In this document: one piece after another, positions 8,648 through 17,524 of the stretch
How positions within the stretch are numbered: the stretch's first letter is position 1
How the letters are laid out: the number at the start of each line of letters is the position of its first letter
Source of the DNA: Aquimarina macrocephali JAMB N27
Lineage (GTDB): Bacteria > Bacteroidota > Bacteroidia > Flavobacteriales > Flavobacteriaceae
Length of the DNA stretch: 64,000 nt
Direction of reading: 5' to 3'
Assembly (NCBI RefSeq): GCF_000520995.1
Contig: NZ_JACA01000023.1
Location: forward strand, 116,529-180,528
Program-made: the position numbers and the translations under genes
Notes under the pieces: model-generated
Seen by the model: only the letters and a program-made list of their open reading frames with translations
Database searches by the model: none
What the model was told of the DNA's origin: nothing

Positions 8648-9193
8648 CTATTTATTTGCTTCACCTAAATGAATCATAGCAAACACTGCATAATTGATCA
8701 TATCCTGATAGTTTGCATCGATACCCTCGCTTACCAACGTTTTTCCTTTGTTATCCTCTATCTGTTTTACTCTAAGTAATTTCTGAATAATAAGATCTGT
8801 AAGAGAACTCACTCTTAAATCACGCCAAGCCTCTCCATAATCATGATTTTTATTCATCATTAACTCTTTGGTAATCCCAATATGTTTATCATACAAAGCG
8901 ACTGCATCTTCTGGAGATAAATCGGGTTGTTCTGCAACTCCTTTCTCTAGTTGTATCAATGCCATTAAGCAATAGTTAATAATCCCGATAAATTCGGAAA
9001 CTTCACCTTCATTTATCTTACGCACTTCATTTTCCTGAAGACTTCTGATCCGTTGTGCTTTAATAAAAATTTGATCGGTTAAGGATGGTAATCTTAGAAT
9101 TCTCCACGCACTGCCATAATCTATCATCTTTTGATTAAAAAGATCTCGACAATTACTAATTATTGTATCATATTGTGTGGATGTATCTTGCAT
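8648..9193 (-). CDS. DUF1599 protein with two internal repeats
   Basis: This 181-residue cytoplasmic protein is built from two copies of one unit. DYGSAWRILRLPSLTDQI (25-42) is repeated as DYGEAWRDLRVSSLTDLI (118-135), and INYCLMALIQL (72-82) as INYAVFAMIHL (166-176). This is the DUF1599 family, also named nucleotide-modification-associated domain 1. Its biochemical role is not established; conserved Asp, Arg and Lys residues suggest a ligand or phosphate site. It heads the minus-strand run leading to tpiA and is divergent from folP. This conserved neighbourhood suggests housekeeping rather than phage function. Confidence 0.85.
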   Translation of the reverse strand: MQDTSTQYDTIISNCRDLFNQKMIDYGSAWRILRLPSLTDQIFIKAQRIRSLQENEVRKINEGEVSEFIGIINYCLMALIQLEKGVAEQPDLSPEDAVALYDKHIGITKELMMNKNHDYGEAWRDLRVSSLTDLIIQKLLRVKQIEDNKGKTLVSEGIDANYQDMINYAVFAMIHLGEANK

Positions 9194-9362
9194 AAAACTG
9201 TTGAATTTTGCGTAAATTTCGCTTTAATATGGGAATTAAAAAAATCATATCTAAAGTTTAAAAATAAAAAACACGAAATGTGACATCACAATTTTATAAA
9301 TTCTAACCAAAATATAGGCTTACCTCTGAAAACAACAACCGCAAACAAATGAAATCTCAAAA

Positions 9363-10187
9363 ATGACAATCAACTGTAAAGGCACATTAATCGATATATC
9401 TGCGCCAAAAGTAATGGGTATCCTTAACCTTACTCCTGATTCTTTTTATGATGGAGGAAAATATAAAAATGAAAACGAGATATTAAAATATACCGAGCAA
9501 ATGCTCATTGAAGGTGCAACTTTTATTGATTTAGGTGCTTACTCCTCAAGACCAGAAGCAGATCATATTGCCGTTGAAGAAGAAGAAAAAAGAATCCTGC
9601 CCATAGTGTCATTATTGGTTAATGAATTTCCTGAAATCCTGTTATCTATTGATACATTTAGAAGTGAAGTTGCAAAACTATGTATTGAAGCTGGAGCCGC
9701 ATTAATTAATGATATCTCTGCCGGAAATTTAGATAAAAATATGATCTCAACGGTAGGTAAATTGAGAGTTCCATACATTATGATGCACATGAAAGGAACT
9801 CCACAAACCATGAAATCATTAAATCATTATGATAACCTAATTCATGAAATGAACATTTATTTTGCAGAAAAAATTGCAGAAGCTAGAAAACATGGTGTAA
9901 GTGATATTATCATTGATCCTGGATTTGGGTTTGCTAAAGATATACATCAGAATTTCGATCTTTTAAAAAGCCTAAAACTCTTAGAGGCACATAATTTGCC
10001 TATACTGGTTGGAGTCTCTCGAAAATCAATGATATACAAAACATTAAATAGCACTCCGCAAGAAGCATTAAATGGCACTACATCCCTTAATACTATAGCC
10101 TTGCTTAATGGAGCCTCTATTTTAAGAGTACATGATGTTAAAGAAGCTGTAGAATGTATTCATCTGGTAGATGCTTATTCTAATTAG
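9363..10187 (+). CDS. folP: Dihydropteroate synthase
   Basis: FolP condenses p-aminobenzoate with the pterin pyrophosphate in folate synthesis and is the sulfonamide target. The 274-residue TIM barrel carries GILNLTPDSFYDGG (19-32, with metal-binding Asn22), MHMKGTPQTM (141-150), DPGFGFAK (185-192) and GVSRKS (217-222), all at their usual places. Length is normal. It is divergent from the DUF1599 gene and followed by cdaA 113 bases later; folP next to cdaA is a common order in Bacteroidota. Confidence 0.96.
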   Translation: MTINCKGTLIDISAPKVMGILNLTPDSFYDGGKYKNENEILKYTEQMLIEGATFIDLGAYSSRPEADHIAVEEEEKRILPIVSLLVNEFPEILLSIDTFRSEVAKLCIEAGAALINDISAGNLDKNMISTVGKLRVPYIMMHMKGTPQTMKSLNHYDNLIHEMNIYFAEKIAEARKHGVSDIIIDPGFGFAKDIHQNFDLLKSLKLLEAHNLPILVGVSRKSMIYKTLNSTPQEALNGTTSLNTIALLNGASILRVHDVKEAVECIHLVDAYSN

Positions 10188-10300
10188 AGAAACTATCCAC
10201 AAATGAATTTGACTCATCATTATTTTGAATACACTCTTTTATACAGCTTTTCAAAACAAGGTTTCACTAATTTTTCTATTTTTACAAAAACACCAGACAT

Positions 10301-11077
10301 TTGGATTTAATAAACCTAAGGATATTAGATATACTTGATATTGTACTTGTTGCCTTCTTATTGTACTATATCTATAAGTTAGTTAAAGGTACTGCAGCTA
10401 TCAATATTTTTATAGGAATAGTTATGATTTATCTGGTATGGAAACTCACACAATTCCTTGCCATGGAAATGTTAAGTAGCGTTCTGGGTGAATTTATTGG
10501 TGTCGGAATGTTTGCTTTAATTGTAGTTTTTCAACAAGAAATACGGAAATTCCTTTTAATGATTGGTTCTACTAATTTTGGAAGAAGACGTAAATTTCTA
10601 AGGCAATTAAAATTTATCAGAGATGCACCCGAAGACAGTGTTACCAATATTACTGCTATCGTAACTGCCTGTAGCGAAATGGCAAAAACTCATACCGGAG
10701 CACTTATTATTATTAAAAGAAGTACATCTTTGGACTTTGTTAAAACCTCTGGAGATGCTATGGATGTCCTTGTAAATACTCCTATAATCGAAAGTATTTT
10801 TTATAAAAACAGCCCTCTTCATGATGGGGCTATGATCATAGAAGATAATAGTATAGTAGCAACACGAGTCATCCTACCAGTTACCAACGATAATAATATG
10901 CCTTTACGTTTTGGACTAAGGCATCGTGCAGCTGTAGGTATTAGTGAAAAAACAGATGCTTTAGCTCTTGTAGTAAGTGAGGAAACTGGTAAATTATCAT
11001 ATATCAAAAATGGGGAATTTGTGATATTTAAAACAGAAGAAGAATTAATAGAAAAAATAAAAAGGGATTTAGTTTAA
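10301..11077 (+). CDS. cdaA: Diadenylate cyclase (c-di-AMP synthase), CdaA type
   Basis: CdaA makes the second messenger c-di-AMP from two ATP. Three N-terminal helices (residues 8-90) anchor it in the membrane. A DAC domain follows with the catalytic DGA (175-177, in NSPLHDGAMII) and RHR (207-209, in LRHRAAVG) motifs, so it should be active. No ATG lies between the in-frame stop at 10268 and this point; the TTG at 10301 gives the expected N-terminus DLINLRILDI. The last base is shared with the next ATG (TAATG), coupling it to a DUF3667 protein. No CdaR-like regulator gene is present. Confidence 0.93.
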   Translation: MDLINLRILDILDIVLVAFLLYYIYKLVKGTAAINIFIGIVMIYLVWKLTQFLAMEMLSSVLGEFIGVGMFALIVVFQQEIRKFLLMIGSTNFGRRRKFLRQLKFIRDAPEDSVTNITAIVTACSEMAKTHTGALIIIKRSTSLDFVKTSGDAMDVLVNTPIIESIFYKNSPLHDGAMIIEDNSIVATRVILPVTNDNNMPLRFGLRHRAAVGISEKTDALALVVSEETGKLSYIKNGEFVIFKTEEELIEKIKRDLV

Positions 11078-11859
11078 TGAATAATTTAATTAGTATTACC
11101 AATTGCAAAAATTGTGGACAACAAATTGAAACTCATAATTTTTGCCCTGATTGCGGTGCAAAAAAGATTACAAAACGAATTACTTTTAAAAATCTGGTTT
11201 CAGAATTTGTTGATCGTTTCCTCAATCTGGACAATTCATTCATCAAAACATTTATTCATTTATTCACAAAACCTGAAGAAGTAATTGATGGTTATATTCA
11301 TGGACTTAGAAAACGCTATGTAAATGCTTTTGGATATTTTGCCATTACGATAACAATCACAGGAATCTACGCTTTTTTGGTAAAAGATAGGCTAAAGGAA
11401 ATTATGTCGTTTGGTGATTTTTCTGAACAACAAGCTGAAATGCAAAGTTCAATTTTTGACACTACTTTTCAGTATCAGTCTATATTAAGTTTTTTAATGA
11501 TTCCGCTACTAGCTTTATTATCACGGTTAGTTTTTTTGAATTATAAAAAATATAATCTAACAGAGCATTTTGTAATCTATCTATACGCCTACTCCCATAT
11601 TGTGGGAACCATGACATTAATTTTACTCCCATTAACATTTATGGTAGATAACTTTATGTTTGTAGGTATGGTGCAATTTCCAGTATACATTTTTTACATG
11701 GCTTATGTTTTAAAGAGACTTTATCAAATTAGCTTGAAGAAAATCCTGATCAAAACACTACTGTTTCTTATCTATGGTGGAATACTGTATATGATTACAG
11801 GATTAGTAGTCTTTATAATAATGATTCTATCAGGAGCAATAGAAATCCCTACCAAGTAA
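11077..11859 (+). CDS. DUF3667 zinc-ribbon membrane protein coupled to cdaA
   Basis: These 260 residues begin with a zinc ribbon: CKNC (Cys10, Cys13) and CPDC (Cys23, Cys26). An amphipathic stretch follows, then about five transmembrane helices (roughly 85-105, 135-155, 165-190, 190-212, 225-252). This layout matches DUF3667, a family common in Bacteroidota with no known function. Its ATG overlaps the cdaA stop by one base, so the two are almost certainly co-translated. That makes a link with c-di-AMP signalling or the CdaA complex plausible but unproven. It ends 14 bases before the convergent exporter gene, with no clear terminator. Confidence 0.8.
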   Translation: MNNLISITNCKNCGQQIETHNFCPDCGAKKITKRITFKNLVSEFVDRFLNLDNSFIKTFIHLFTKPEEVIDGYIHGLRKRYVNAFGYFAITITITGIYAFLVKDRLKEIMSFGDFSEQQAEMQSSIFDTTFQYQSILSFLMIPLLALLSRLVFLNYKKYNLTEHFVIYLYAYSHIVGTMTLILLPLTFMVDNFMFVGMVQFPVYIFYMAYVLKRLYQISLKKILIKTLLFLIYGGILYMITGLVVFIIMILSGAIEIPTK

Positions 11860-11873
11860 AAGCAACAAATTGT

Positions 11874-13637
11874 TTATTCGATCACATTAGCGAATTGTAC
11901 CTCGTATAATTTTCTATAATACCCCTTTTCTATTTGAAGTAATTCATTATGGTTACCTTGTTCTACGATCTTACCTTGATCCATTACAATAATTTTATCT
12001 GCCTTTTTAATAGTTGCCAATCGATGAGCAATAACAATAGAAGTTCTTCCTTTGGTAATCTTGTTTGTTGCGTTCTGAATTAGTTGTTCACTATGCGAAT
12101 CTATCGATGATGTAGCTTCATCTAATACCAAAATACCTGGATTAGTAACATAGGCTCTTAAAAAAGAAATAAGTTGTCGTTGTCCCGAAGAAAGCATAGC
12201 TCCTCTTTCTTTTACATTATAGTTATACCCATCTGGAAGACTCATGATAAAATCATGAATTCCTATCTCTTTTGCAGCTTGATATACCTGTTCTTCCAAA
12301 ATGTCTCCATTATTCAAAGTGATATTATTAAAAATAGTATCTGCAAACAAAAACACATCTTGAAGCACCACTGCAATATGGTTTCGTAATGATTTTAACT
12401 CAATAGTTTTAATATCGATATCATCAATAGAAATTACCCCGCTATCTATTTCATAAAACCTGCTAAGTAAATTAATAATTGTAGATTTCCCTGCTCCTGT
12501 CGCTCCTACTATTGCTACTGTCTCACCTACTTCAACATTAAAAGAGATTCCTTTTAATACTTCTTCGTTTTCTACATAACTAAATCGTACATCATCAAAT
12601 GTAATCTTACCTCTTATCTTTTCTAATAACTCCTCTCCGTTATTCTCAATTTTAGAATCTGTATCCAGAATAGCAAACACACGATTAGCTGCCACCATTC
12701 CCATTTGCAGTGTATTGAATTTATCTGCTATCTGTCGCAATGGTCTAAACAAGATTTGAGAGAGTTGAATAAATGCGATAACCAACCCTAGGGTGATCTC
12801 ATCTCCTTGTGCAGCTTTAAGTCCTCCGAACCAAACTATTAACCCTATAGTCACAGAACTAGACATCTCTGCAATAGGAAAAAATATAGAGTTATACCAA
12901 ACTGTTTTTACCCAACCTTTCTTATGCTTCTCGTTAATTTCTTTAAAATTGGAGTATTCGGTTTCCTCTCTTGTAAATAATTGAACAATCTTCATTCCGG
13001 TAATTCGTTCCTGCACAAATGAATTAAGATTAGAGACTTGCGTTCTCACTTCCTCAAAAGCCACTTTCATTTTCTTTTGAAAAATTCTTGTTGCATAGAC
13101 AACCAAGGGCAATACAACAAATACCAGTAATGCAAGTTGCCAGCTCTGATACAACATATAGCATAAGATTGCTAGCATTTTTAACAGATCACTCATAATC
13201 ATAAACAATCCCTGACTAAAAATACTGGCTATAGTTTCGATATCACTTACAGCTCTGGTAACCAATCTACCGACTGCAGACCGATCATAATATTGTTTTT
13301 TAAAGCCAAGCATATGCTCAAACAACTTAACCCTAATATCCCGAATTACTTCTTGCCCCAACCAGTTAGCAAAATAGATAAATAAGAATTGGGTGATCAC
13401 ATCCAGGAACAAAACTCCCAGCATCAGACAAATGAAATAAATCAATAGTTCTCCATCCTGAGGAATAATAGTTCTATCTATTGTTTCTCTAAGCAAATAA
13501 GGGTTAACAATTGACAAAACAGCCAATATAATAGCTGAAAAACCAACAAAATAAAAAGTCAGCCGGTAAGGATTAGTATATGTAATCAACCGTCTGAAAA
13601 GTTTAAAATCAAAAGCTTTACCACTCTTTTCTGCCAT
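11874..13637 (-). CDS. ABC exporter, fused permease and ATPase, MsbA type
   Basis: This is a 587-residue half-exporter that should act as a homodimer. A six-helix membrane domain (about 25-310) is followed by an ATPase with Walker A GATGAGKST (378-386), Q-loop VLQD (424-427), signature LSSGQRQ (482-488), Walker B ILVLDE (502-507) and switch histidine 538 (IAHRL). All catalytic residues are intact. MsbA-like proteins flip lipids or export drugs; the substrate cannot be read from sequence. The ATG follows the truA stop codon directly (TAGATG), so the two genes are coupled. Confidence 0.93.
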   Translation of the reverse strand: MAEKSGKAFDFKLFRRLITYTNPYRLTFYFVGFSAIILAVLSIVNPYLLRETIDRTIIPQDGELLIYFICLMLGVLFLDVITQFLFIYFANWLGQEVIRDIRVKLFEHMLGFKKQYYDRSAVGRLVTRAVSDIETIASIFSQGLFMIMSDLLKMLAILCYMLYQSWQLALLVFVVLPLVVYATRIFQKKMKVAFEEVRTQVSNLNSFVQERITGMKIVQLFTREETEYSNFKEINEKHKKGWVKTVWYNSIFFPIAEMSSSVTIGLIVWFGGLKAAQGDEITLGLVIAFIQLSQILFRPLRQIADKFNTLQMGMVAANRVFAILDTDSKIENNGEELLEKIRGKITFDDVRFSYVENEEVLKGISFNVEVGETVAIVGATGAGKSTIINLLSRFYEIDSGVISIDDIDIKTIELKSLRNHIAVVLQDVFLFADTIFNNITLNNGDILEEQVYQAAKEIGIHDFIMSLPDGYNYNVKERGAMLSSGQRQLISFLRAYVTNPGILVLDEATSSIDSHSEQLIQNATNKITKGRTSIVIAHRLATIKKADKIIVMDQGKIVEQGNHNELLQIEKGYYRKLYEVQFANVIE

Positions 13638-14384
13638 CTATATTATATATATATCATTAGGATATTCTACAGCTGTTAAGTAAAGCCCATGAGCAGGAAC
13701 CGAATATCCGGCCTGACCACGGTCTTCACTTTTAATAATAGCTATTAAATCCTCATTATTTAATTTATGTTCTCCAACCTCGATAAGTGTTCCCACAATT
13801 GCTCTCACCATATTCCTAAGAAAACGATTGGCCGAAATCTTAAAAACTAATTGATTACCATGATTCTCCCAAGTAGCATTTGTGATTGTACAATTATACG
13901 TTTTTACATCGGTTTTGGACTTACTAAAGCATTTAAAATTAGTATAGTTTAACAGTAATTTAGCAGCTTCATTCATCAAATCTACATCCAATTGTTTTTT
14001 TAAATAATAAGATTTATGAATACTAAAAGGGTCTTTTATTAAGGTAATATGGTACTCATATGACCTACTTACTGCACCAAACCTCGCATGGGCATTTTCT
14101 TGCACATGATGTATATTCTGGATTGCAATTTCTGCTGGTAAAATTGCATTAAGTTTATATTTGAATTGATCTGGATCTAATATATCCTCGCATTCAAAAT
14201 GAGCCATAATTTGTTTCGCATGAACGCCTGCATCTGTTCTTCCTGCTCCAACTACATCTATTTTATTTCTTAAAATAGTAGATAATGAATCCTCAAGAAC
14301 TTCCTGTACAGAAATTGCATTAGGCTGCCGTTGCCATCCATGATATGGAGTTCCGTTATATGAAAGTTCTAAAAAATATTTCAT
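13638..14384 (-). CDS. truA: tRNA pseudouridine(38-40) synthase
   Basis: TruA converts uridines 38-40 in the tRNA anticodon stem-loop to pseudouridine. The 248 residues show YNGTPYHGWQRQ near the N-terminus and the catalytic GAGRTDAGVHA (46-56) with nucleophile Asp51. The C-terminal half has NRFLRNMVRAIVGTL, which lines the tRNA-binding cleft. Length is normal. The stop codon abuts the exporter ATG with no gap. A TATATTTG box upstream (14480-14487) is a likely promoter element. Confidence 0.95.
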   Translation of the reverse strand: MKYFLELSYNGTPYHGWQRQPNAISVQEVLEDSLSTILRNKIDVVGAGRTDAGVHAKQIMAHFECEDILDPDQFKYKLNAILPAEIAIQNIHHVQENAHARFGAVSRSYEYHITLIKDPFSIHKSYYLKKQLDVDLMNEAAKLLLNYTNFKCFSKSKTDVKTYNCTITNATWENHGNQLVFKISANRFLRNMVRAIVGTLIEVGEHKLNNEDLIAIIKSEDRGQAGYSVPAHGLYLTAVEYPNDIYII

Positions 14385-14456
14385 TCTACTCGTATCTATT
14401 ATTTTTAATACCGTTTCTTTACTTAGATTCTGTAGCTTATTTCAAAAGCAATATTC

Positions 14457-14487
14457 TATTTTTGTATAAAAACTAAGCGCAAATATA
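14457..14487. promoter_or_regulatory. face-to-face -7 elements for truA and the phosphoesterase gene
   Basis: The plus strand has TATTTTTG (14457-14464) for the phosphoesterase and the minus strand TATATTTG (14480-14487) for truA; both match TAnnTTTG. Predicted start points fall within a few bases of each other near 14472, so polymerase binding would be mutually exclusive. The -33 regions are poor matches. Confidence 0.5.
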
Positions 14488-14511
14488 CTTTATAAAACAG
14501 AGATAGAAGTT

Positions 14512-15060
14512 ATGGTATACTTCCTGTTTTTCTATCGTGCGATAACTCAATTTTATTATTCAACTTTGAAAAAAATACTTTTACTTAGCGACACCCATAG
14601 TTATATTGATTCCCGCATATTGCATTATGTTAATGAAGCCGACGAAATCTGGCATGCCGGAGATATCGGGGACCTTAAAGTTACCGATACTATTGAAGCT
14701 TTAAAACCTCTTAGAGCGGTATATGGAAATATTGATGACGATAAAGCTCGGGCCACTTACCCTTTACACCAAAGATTTGATTGCGAAGGAGTTTCTGTAT
14801 GGATCACTCACATAGGAGGATATCCTCCTAAATACAATATTAACACCAGAGATGAGATCAAATCAAACCCTCCTCAACTATTTATCTGTGGCCATTCGCA
14901 TATTCTAAAAGTAATACCCGATAAAAAAAATGGAGTGTTACATATGAATCCCGGAGCTGCAGGCAAACATGGATTTCACAAAGTTAGAACAATGCTTAGG
15001 TTCACGGTAGATTCTGGTAATATCGAAAACCTAGAAGTGATTGAATTAGGAAAAAAATAA
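14512..15060 (+). CDS. YfcE/MJ0936-type metallophosphoesterase
   Basis: This calcineurin-like phosphodiesterase has its metal ligands at DTH (Asp26, His28), HAGDIGD, GNIDDD, and GHSH near the C-terminus; these are the four blocks of the family. The first ATG (14512) gives 182 residues, but the family normally begins at KKILLLSDTH. A TTG at 14566 in the same frame gives that start and a 164-residue protein, which I think more likely. Small proteins of this type hydrolyse phosphodiesters in vitro; physiological substrates are unclear. It is divergent from truA and convergent with the DUF4293 gene. Confidence 0.88.
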   Translation: MVYFLFFYRAITQFYYSTLKKILLLSDTHSYIDSRILHYVNEADEIWHAGDIGDLKVTDTIEALKPLRAVYGNIDDDKARATYPLHQRFDCEGVSVWITHIGGYPPKYNINTRDEIKSNPPQLFICGHSHILKVIPDKKNGVLHMNPGAAGKHGFHKVRTMLRFTVDSGNIENLEVIELGKK

Positions 15061-15061
15061 A

Positions 15062-15085
15062 ACCCGGAGTTGGCATACTCCGGGT
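15062..15085. terminator. terminator-like hairpin between convergent genes
   Basis: A 9-bp GC-rich stem (ACCCGGAGT with ACTCCGGGT) and 6-base loop directly follows the phosphoesterase stop. The T tract is weak on both sides, so efficiency is uncertain. Confidence 0.65.
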
Positions 15086-15117
15086 CTTAACGCACTAATA
15101 CTACTAAGATTTTAGGT

Positions 15118-15528
15118 TTATCGTAATCGATCTACAGATTTTACAAGATTCTCATCCTTCTTAATGGCCTTATTGGCCATTACTAATAAAACGATAGAAA
15201 TAACAGGAATGATCATCCCAATACCTTTCTCTGAAACCTGAGTCCCTCCAGATACCGTTAGTGACCAATAAACAAATACTCCTAGTAAAATAAAGTTTAA
15301 TAAGATATTGATACGCCCCAATACAAATTGAAGCTTTCTATTTTTAAATAAAAAAATCGAAATCAGAGACAAAGTCGCTGATCCCAAAAACATTCCTAAA
15401 AGAAATAATTCTCCCTTAGCATAAAGCTCTACACCATTAGCATCTATCCCATATGGTAAATACATACAAAGCCCTCCAGAAAATGCAGCAGCTAATAAAA
15501 GGTATATGGTTTGAATTCGTTGTAACAT
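15118..15528 (-). CDS. DUF4293 four-helix membrane protein
   Basis: This 136-residue protein begins MLQRIQTIYLLLAA, the usual opening of DUF4293, and has four hydrophobic helices (about 5-22, 38-58, 68-88, 98-117) with a basic C-terminal tail. The family is restricted mostly to Bacteroidota and has no known function; it is often found beside rho, as here (divergent). No catalytic motif is visible. It reads as an integral inner-membrane protein. Confidence 0.85.
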   Translation of the reverse strand: MLQRIQTIYLLLAAAFSGGLCMYLPYGIDANGVELYAKGELFLLGMFLGSATLSLISIFLFKNRKLQFVLGRINILLNFILLGVFVYWSLTVSGGTQVSEKGIGMIIPVISIVLLVMANKAIKKDENLVKSVDRLR

Positions 15529-15604
15529 TAATTTTTTTCCTTAGAGAAAAGCAAAAATAAGAGTTTCTTTTTATAAATATGTGTAAAAAATAAAAATAAA
15601 GTCG

Positions 15605-15612
15605 TATACTTG
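15605..15612 (+). promoter_or_regulatory. candidate rho promoter -7 element
   Basis: TATACTTG is one mismatch from TAnnTTTG. A TGTG lies about 21 bases upstream as a weak -33 box. It predicts a leader of roughly 110 bases before rho, leaving room for autoregulation. Confidence 0.45.
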
Positions 15613-15729
15613 CAGCACAAAACCTGTAACCTTCTCAACTAAGGTTACTTACCTTCGAAAATAAAATTTTCCTAGATTTCTTCTTTAGAAAATTTATACC
15701 TAAAACGTAAAATTATATAACAAATATAA

Positions 15730-17382
15730 ATGTTAGAGATTTCCGAATTAAAAGCAAAAAAGCTTCCTGAATTGCAAGAAATTGCAAAAAACCTTAATGT
15801 ACCAAAGTTTCGTACCTTAAAAAAATTAGATTTAGTATACCAAATACTAGATTATCAAGCCACAAACCCTAACAAGGTAAAGCAAGTGGTAGCTGAGGAT
15901 GCTTCAGAAAAAACAGATTCTGAAAAACCCAAATCCAATGTTCGTCAAAGAAGACCTCGTGCTCGCAAACCAGACGGACCTACAAATCCTGCCAAAAAAG
16001 ACAACAAAGACAATAAAGCTCCTCAAGAACAGAAAAGCGAAGTGACCAAACCACTTCCTTCAGAGGAAACTGTTTCTAAAGAGAAAGAAAGCAGCGATAA
16101 AAAAAATAAACCTCACCAAAATAGAGACGATAAAAAGGATAATCGAAACAGAGGTAATGATAAGCCTCAACAAAATAAGTCTCGAAATAATAATCCTAAC
16201 AACTCTAACAAAAAAGAGAACGGAAATCGCGACAACAGAAATCGGTATAAAGAACCAGATTTTGAGTTTGACGCTATAATCGAAAGTGAAGGTGTATTGG
16301 ATATTATGCAAGATGGATATGGATTTTTAAGATCTAGTGATTATAACTATCTTTCTTCTCCAGATGACATCTATGTATCACAATCACAAATCAGACTTTT
16401 TGGGCTTAAAACAGGTGACACAGTATTAGGACAAGTAAGACCCCCTAAAGAAGGCGAAAAATACTTCCCTCTTATTAAGGTAAATAAAATTAATGGTCTT
16501 GACCCACAAGTAGTTCGTGATAGAGTTTCTTTTGAACATTTGACTCCTTTATTTCCGCAAGAAAAATTCAATATTGCAGAAAGACAAAGTACAATTTCTA
16601 CCAGGATAATGGATTTATTTGCTCCTATCGGAAAAGGACAACGTGGTATGATAGTATCACAACCTAAAACTGGTAAGACAATGCTACTTAAGGATGTTGC
16701 CAATGCGATTGCCGCTAATCATCCTGAAGTATACCAAATGATTCTTCTTATAGATGAAAGACCTGAAGAAGTTACCGACATGCAACGTAATGTAAAAGGA
16801 GAAGTAATTGCTTCTACTTTTGACAAAGAAGCTAACGAACATGTAAAAGTAGCTAACATCGTACTGGAAAAAGCAAAAAGATTGGTCGAATGTGGTCATG
16901 ATGTAGTAATCCTATTAGACTCAATCACAAGACTAGCTAGAGCATACAACACTGTTCAACCAGCTAGTGGAAAAATATTAAGTGGTGGTGTAGATGCAAA
17001 TGCTTTACACAAACCAAAACGTTTCTTTGGTGCTGCGCGTAACATAGAAAATGGAGGTTCATTAACTATTATTGCAACAGCATTAACAGAAACAGGCTCT
17101 AAAATGGATGAGGTAATCTTTGAAGAATTCAAAGGAACTGGTAATATGGAACTACAATTAGATCGTAAAATCTCTAACCGTAGAATTTTCCCTGCTATCG
17201 ATCTTACATCCTCAAGTACTCGTCGAGATGATATTCTACTAGATGAAACAACTATCCAAAGAATGTGGGTAATGCGAAAATATCTTGCAGACATGAATCC
17301 TGTAGAAGCAATGGAGTTCATTAATGAACGCTTTAAGCAAACAAGAAATAATGATGAGTTCCTTATTTCTATGAACGGATAA
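15730..17382 (+). CDS. rho: Transcription termination factor Rho with a long disordered N-terminal insert
   Basis: Rho is the hexameric RNA helicase that ends transcription. These 550 residues are much longer than the roughly 420 of E. coli Rho. Residues 1-45 form the usual N-terminal helical domain. Residues about 47-175 are a Lys/Asn/Asp/Arg/Gln-rich, low-complexity insert. The RNA-binding domain follows ([15 protein letters not shown], 188-202), then the ATPase: Walker A PKTGKTM (312-318), Walker B VVILLD (392-397), RLARAYN (401-407) and the R-loop GGVDANAL (419-426). All catalytic parts are intact. Such inserts are usual in Bacteroidota. A terminator follows at once. Confidence 0.96.
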   Translation: MLEISELKAKKLPELQEIAKNLNVPKFRTLKKLDLVYQILDYQATNPNKVKQVVAEDASEKTDSEKPKSNVRQRRPRARKPDGPTNPAKKDNKDNKAPQEQKSEVTKPLPSEETVSKEKESSDKKNKPHQNRDDKKDNRNRGNDKPQQNKSRNNNPNNSNKKENGNRDNRNRYKEPDFEFDAIIESEGVLDIMQDGYGFLRSSDYNYLSSPDDIYVSQSQIRLFGLKTGDTVLGQVRPPKEGEKYFPLIKVNKINGLDPQVVRDRVSFEHLTPLFPQEKFNIAERQSTISTRIMDLFAPIGKGQRGMIVSQPKTGKTMLLKDVANAIAANHPEVYQMILLIDERPEEVTDMQRNVKGEVIASTFDKEANEHVKVANIVLEKAKRLVECGHDVVILLDSITRLARAYNTVQPASGKILSGGVDANALHKPKRFFGAARNIENGGSLTIIATALTETGSKMDEVIFEEFKGTGNMELQLDRKISNRRIFPAIDLTSSSTRRDDILLDETTIQRMWVMRKYLADMNPVEAMEFINERFKQTRNNDEFLISMNG

Positions 17383-17405
17383 CAATACATTTATAATAAA
17401 TAACT

Positions 17406-17435
17406 AAGGCGGCTATCAAATTGATAAGCCGCCTT
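17406..17435 (+). terminator. rho terminator
   Basis: A stem built on AAGGCGGCT and AGCCGCCTT, extended by ATC/GAT with one bulge, is followed by TTTGCTTTAT. It lies 24 bases after the rho stop. Confidence 0.8.
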
Positions 17436-17524
17436 TGCTTTATCATTTTATTTTCATCATTTTTAATAAATTAACTGAAAGTTTTCTGAGAAGAAATTGA
17501 CCAAGTATTAAAACCTAAATTATT

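Noticed and set aside
16060..16311. Minus-strand ORF opposite the rho insert
   Set aside because: It mirrors the low-complexity, stop-poor insert of Rho; the hydrophobic appearance comes from complementing Lys/Asn codons.
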